Shown here: positions 63,031 through 64,000 of the stretch, one piece after another
Layout: each line of letters starts with the position of its first letter
Numbering within the stretch: position 1 is the first letter of the stretch
From: Cognatilysobacter xinjiangensis
GTDB taxonomy: Bacteria; Pseudomonadota; Gammaproteobacteria; Xanthomonadales; Xanthomonadaceae
DNA: 64,000 nucleotides
Direction: 5' to 3'
Assembly: GCF_014651995.1 (NCBI RefSeq)
Contig: NZ_BMXY01000003.1
Location: forward strand, 262,085-326,084
Program-made: the position numbers and the translations under genes
The notes under the pieces: generated by a model
Seen by the model: the letters and a program-made list of their open reading frames with translations, nothing else
What the model was told of the DNA's origin: nothing
Databases searched by the model: none

Positions 63031-64000
<970 letters not shown>

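Overview
This window comes from the chromosome of a high-GC gammaproteobacterium of the Xanthomonadaceae/Lysobacteraceae (Lysobacter-, Luteimonas- or Stenotrophomonas-like). The reasons are the dnaA-dnaN-recF-gyrB block with a TonB gene beyond it, the form of the DnaA N-terminus, CopL ahead of copAB, a DUF2272 protein, a monomeric isocitrate dehydrogenase and very strong G/C bias at third codon positions. That bias also produces many long, meaningless antisense open frames. The genus is an inference. No rRNA, tRNA, CRISPR array, transposase or integrase was recognised.

1-13.1 kb is the replication-origin core. dnaA, dnaN, recF and gyrB, then an M48 peptidase, a TPR protein and the first 45 codons of tonB, run leftward. 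rpmH, rnpA, yidC and mnmE run rightward. DnaA boxes lie in both the dnaA-dnaN and dnaA-rpmH gaps, and three ParB-type parS palindromes lie in and just upstream of recF, so this is both oriC and the centromere-like segregation region.

13.2-25.9 kb holds small secreted and VOC proteins, a DUF2272 protein, a soluble four-PAS hybrid histidine kinase divergent from a TonB-domain lipoprotein, a hemerythrin, a NatAB-type ABC exporter with an exported alpha/beta hydrolase, and a three-gene autoregulation-type operon (membrane protein, XRE regulator, 56-residue membrane peptide) with two upstream dyads. A flavin/NADPH reductase follows, with a duplicated 3' end behind it.

26-36 kb is export machinery: a YadGH-type ABC exporter, a Yip1 protein, a MacA/MacB-type tripartite exporter split into three genes, and a convergent RND pump with its lipoprotein adaptor.

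36-50.8 kb is housekeeping and signalling: VOC-TatD, the helicase HrpB, a receiver-kinase hybrid, RluE followed upstream by two overlapping genes (membrane protein, exported methyltransferase), monomeric Icd, a YkgJ cysteine-cluster protein, an SPFH protein with an HTH tail paired with a zinc-ribbon membrane protein, an HCCA isomerase-like DsbA-family protein, and a small regulator/two-membrane-protein operon.

50.8-64 kb holds a DUF885 lipoprotein, the copper locus copL-copA-copB plus a DUF411 lipoprotein, a UPF0149/SEC-C protein, queF coupled to an exported M20 amidohydrolase, an APC permease, and the glutathione-dependent formaldehyde pair (S-formylglutathione hydrolase and class III alcohol dehydrogenase), cut at the right edge.
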